Below are positions 21,962 through 23,115 of a stretch of DNA of 23,115 nucleotides, one piece after another (the first letter of the stretch is position 1; every line of letters starts with the position of its first letter). Below the pieces are notes generated by a model that saw nothing but the letters and a program-made list of their open reading frames with translations, ran no database searches and was not told where the DNA came from. Origin of the DNA: Pseudomonadota bacterium (GTDB lineage: Bacteria; Pseudomonadota; Gammaproteobacteria; Burkholderiales; Rhodocyclaceae). The DNA lies in the NCBI GenBank assembly GCA_009778425.1, contig WRJU01000245.1, forward strand, positions 1-23,115. Direction: 5' to 3'. Position numbers and translations under genes: made by a program.

Positions 21962-22726
21962 ATGAGACTGCTTTCGATTTTTGCGTTGCTGTTCCTGATT
22001 TCTTTCCTGCTGCACGGGGGACTGAAAGATTGGGCCGCGCCGGAAAAACCAGCGGGGCAGGACGTGAAAGAAGCTGTGGAGGCGGTGGAAGTGGCGGAAG
22101 CCACTGATACGGCGGAAGCAGCGGCTACGGAACCTGTACAGCCAGAGCAGGAAGATTTTTCCTCTCTCATTTTCAGCCAGCCTTATCCAGTCAGGCATTT
22201 CGACTTTGAACAAGAGCCTGTTTTCAACGCCAGCACGATCGAGTTGGAGATCAAAAATCTGATCATCGGCAGGGAAGACGACAGTTTCAAGGTGAAAAAC
22301 CATCTTTGTGCCGTGGGTTACGAGTTTCCGCGCCGCCAGCAAGGGAAGAAAAAAGACACCGCGAGAAAGGAAGTCGTCGTTTATTGGAGGGAAGGCAAGA
22401 TGCTCTATCGCTGGAAGGGGGGCGACCCCAAGGCGGCAGAGCGGGATTTTTACGACGCCCGTTCCCTGATGTTTTCGCGCAGCGTTCCGCTTGATCCCAA
22501 TCAGGGCGTGGTCGAGGCGGAAGATGCAGAAGGCAGGTTTGACAACTATAAAGAGCGCGCCGAAAACGTGATCGCCGATTGTGAGAGGCACGGCAAACCG
22601 TATGAAATCGAGCCTTTTGCGCCGCCTCCGCGTGGGTTCAAGCGACCGGAAGGCGGTGGCCGCCCCCGCCCGACCCCCGCCGAGCCGCCTACGCCCGCGA
22701 CGTCTTCTTCGTCCCCGCTCGTTTGA
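21962..22726 (+). CDS. Unknown membrane-anchored protein with acidic linker and Pro-rich tail
   Basis: 254-residue protein I do not recognise. The N-terminus (residues 3-18, LLSIFALLFLISFLLH) is a signal anchor or uncleaved signal. An acidic Ala/Glu/Val-rich linker (about 30-62) leads to a folded domain of roughly 65-225 residues with two cysteines (116 and 207) that could form a periplasmic disulphide. The C-terminus is rich in proline and serine (PPPRGFKRPEGGGRPRPTP). The ATG has GAGGA upstream. GC content and codon use match the housekeeping genes, so it is probably a lineage-specific core gene. It is convergent with tcdA, 27 nt away, and lies 81 nt after dapB. Confidence 0.75.
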   Translation: MRLLSIFALLFLISFLLHGGLKDWAAPEKPAGQDVKEAVEAVEVAEATDTAEAAATEPVQPEQEDFSSLIFSQPYPVRHFDFEQEPVFNASTIELEIKNLIIGREDDSFKVKNHLCAVGYEFPRRQQGKKKDTARKEVVVYWREGKMLYRWKGGDPKAAERDFYDARSLMFSRSVPLDPNQGVVEAEDAEGRFDNYKERAENVIADCERHGKPYEIEPFAPPPRGFKRPEGGGRPRPTPAEPPTPATSSSSPLV

Positions 22727-22753
22727 TCGCCCCGGTATCAAAACCGAGGGAGG

Positions 22754-23115
22754 CTATTCCTTCCGTTGTGCCTTCGGCGTGCCGCTTCCCTCCAACAGAC
22801 GCTCAATTGCCCGCGCTGCGATGAACAGCCCGATGCTGGCTGTCATCGCCATGCTGGAACCGTAACCGGCGCACGACAGGGCATGCGGCCCGGCGCCACA
22901 TGCCGGGGGTCGTTGCGGGGGTTCGTTCGAAGTCACGGCCTCGATCCCGAATTTCTTGCCGGGTTCGCGCGTAAAGCCGTATTCGCGCCGTAGGCGCGCC
23001 CTGACTTTGGAAAGCAATGGGTCTTGCGTGGTATGCGCCAGGTCTTCGACCCGTATCCGGCGCGGGTCGGTTTTGCCGCCCGCGCCGCCCGCCATCAGCA
23101 GCGGCAGCCGCGCTT
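22754..23115 (-). CDS. tcdA: tRNA threonylcarbamoyladenosine dehydratase TcdA (CsdL), C-terminal part
   Basis: About 120 C-terminal residues; the gene runs beyond the window edge at 23115. The motif LLMAGGAGGKTDPRRIRVEDLAHTT, then DPLLSKVRARLRREYGF, matches TcdA, an E1-like ATP-dependent enzyme that cyclises t6A37 to ct6A in tRNA. The later CAGYGSSMAMTASIGLFIAARAIERLL matches the family's C-terminal helix. Two family-typical features, a Cys before the GYGS motif and the poorly conserved Cys/Pro-rich loop, are visible (PACGAGPHALSCAGYGS). The ATP-binding half is outside the window. Confidence 0.9.
   Translation of the reverse strand, partial: ARLPLLMAGGAGGKTDPRRIRVEDLAHTTQDPLLSKVRARLRREYGFTREPGKKFGIEAVTSNEPPQRPPACGAGPHALSCAGYGSSMAMTASIGLFIAARAIERLLEGSGTPKAQRKE

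Noticed and set aside
1..23115. CRISPR arrays, tRNA or rRNA genes
   Set aside because: No regularly spaced repeats and no tRNA-like fold other than the tmRNA acceptor piece were seen.

Overview
The window looks like a chromosomal segment of a betaproteobacterium, probably from or near the Rhodocyclales. Four things point there: the gene content and order (mtgA-aroE-tonB-like-RNB; ompA-ubiG; hemH-hrcA / nadK-recN; fur / bamE-dapB), a high-GC background, a Neisseria/Burkholderia-like OmpA, and a circularly permuted tmRNA gene with a betaproteobacterial-type tag. The order-level placement is inference from remembered gene neighbourhoods, not from a search.

Layout. (1) 1-5500, minus strand: the 5' end of an ArsM-like arsenite methyltransferase, then mtgA, aroE, a TonB-like protein, an RNB-domain ribonuclease and uppP (cell wall, shikimate and RNA turnover genes). 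(2) 5584-5920: a permuted two-piece tmRNA (ssrA) with its own candidate promoter and a strong terminator, placed directly behind ubiG. (3) 5921-8900, minus: ubiG, an OmpA-family protein and an amidohydrolase of the MTA/SAH deaminase type. (4) 9101-12545, plus: a Ser/Thr protein kinase fused to a cyclic-nucleotide-binding domain, then a dCache chemoreceptor. (5) 12600-14700: an AT-richer accessory island with a divergent XRE regulator and three small predicted membrane or exported proteins that I cannot assign. It is bounded on one side by hemH and on the other by a short sequence resembling the hemH 3' end. (6) 14727-19480: hemH and hrcA (minus) divergent from nadK and recN (plus). (7) 19485-20160: a brnTA toxin-antitoxin module with an apparently shortened toxin, flanked by short direct repeats, one of which is the end of fur. 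(8) 20133-23115: fur (minus), bamE and dapB (plus), an unknown membrane-anchored protein, and the 3' part of tcdA (minus, running off the window).

Most of the window is housekeeping. The parts worth attention are the permuted tmRNA with a continuous helix across its CCA end, the 12.6-14.7 kb island, the brnTA insertion with its leaderless-looking promoter/operator, and the kinase-cNMP fusion beside a chemoreceptor. No tRNA, rRNA, CRISPR array, IS transposase or integrase was seen.
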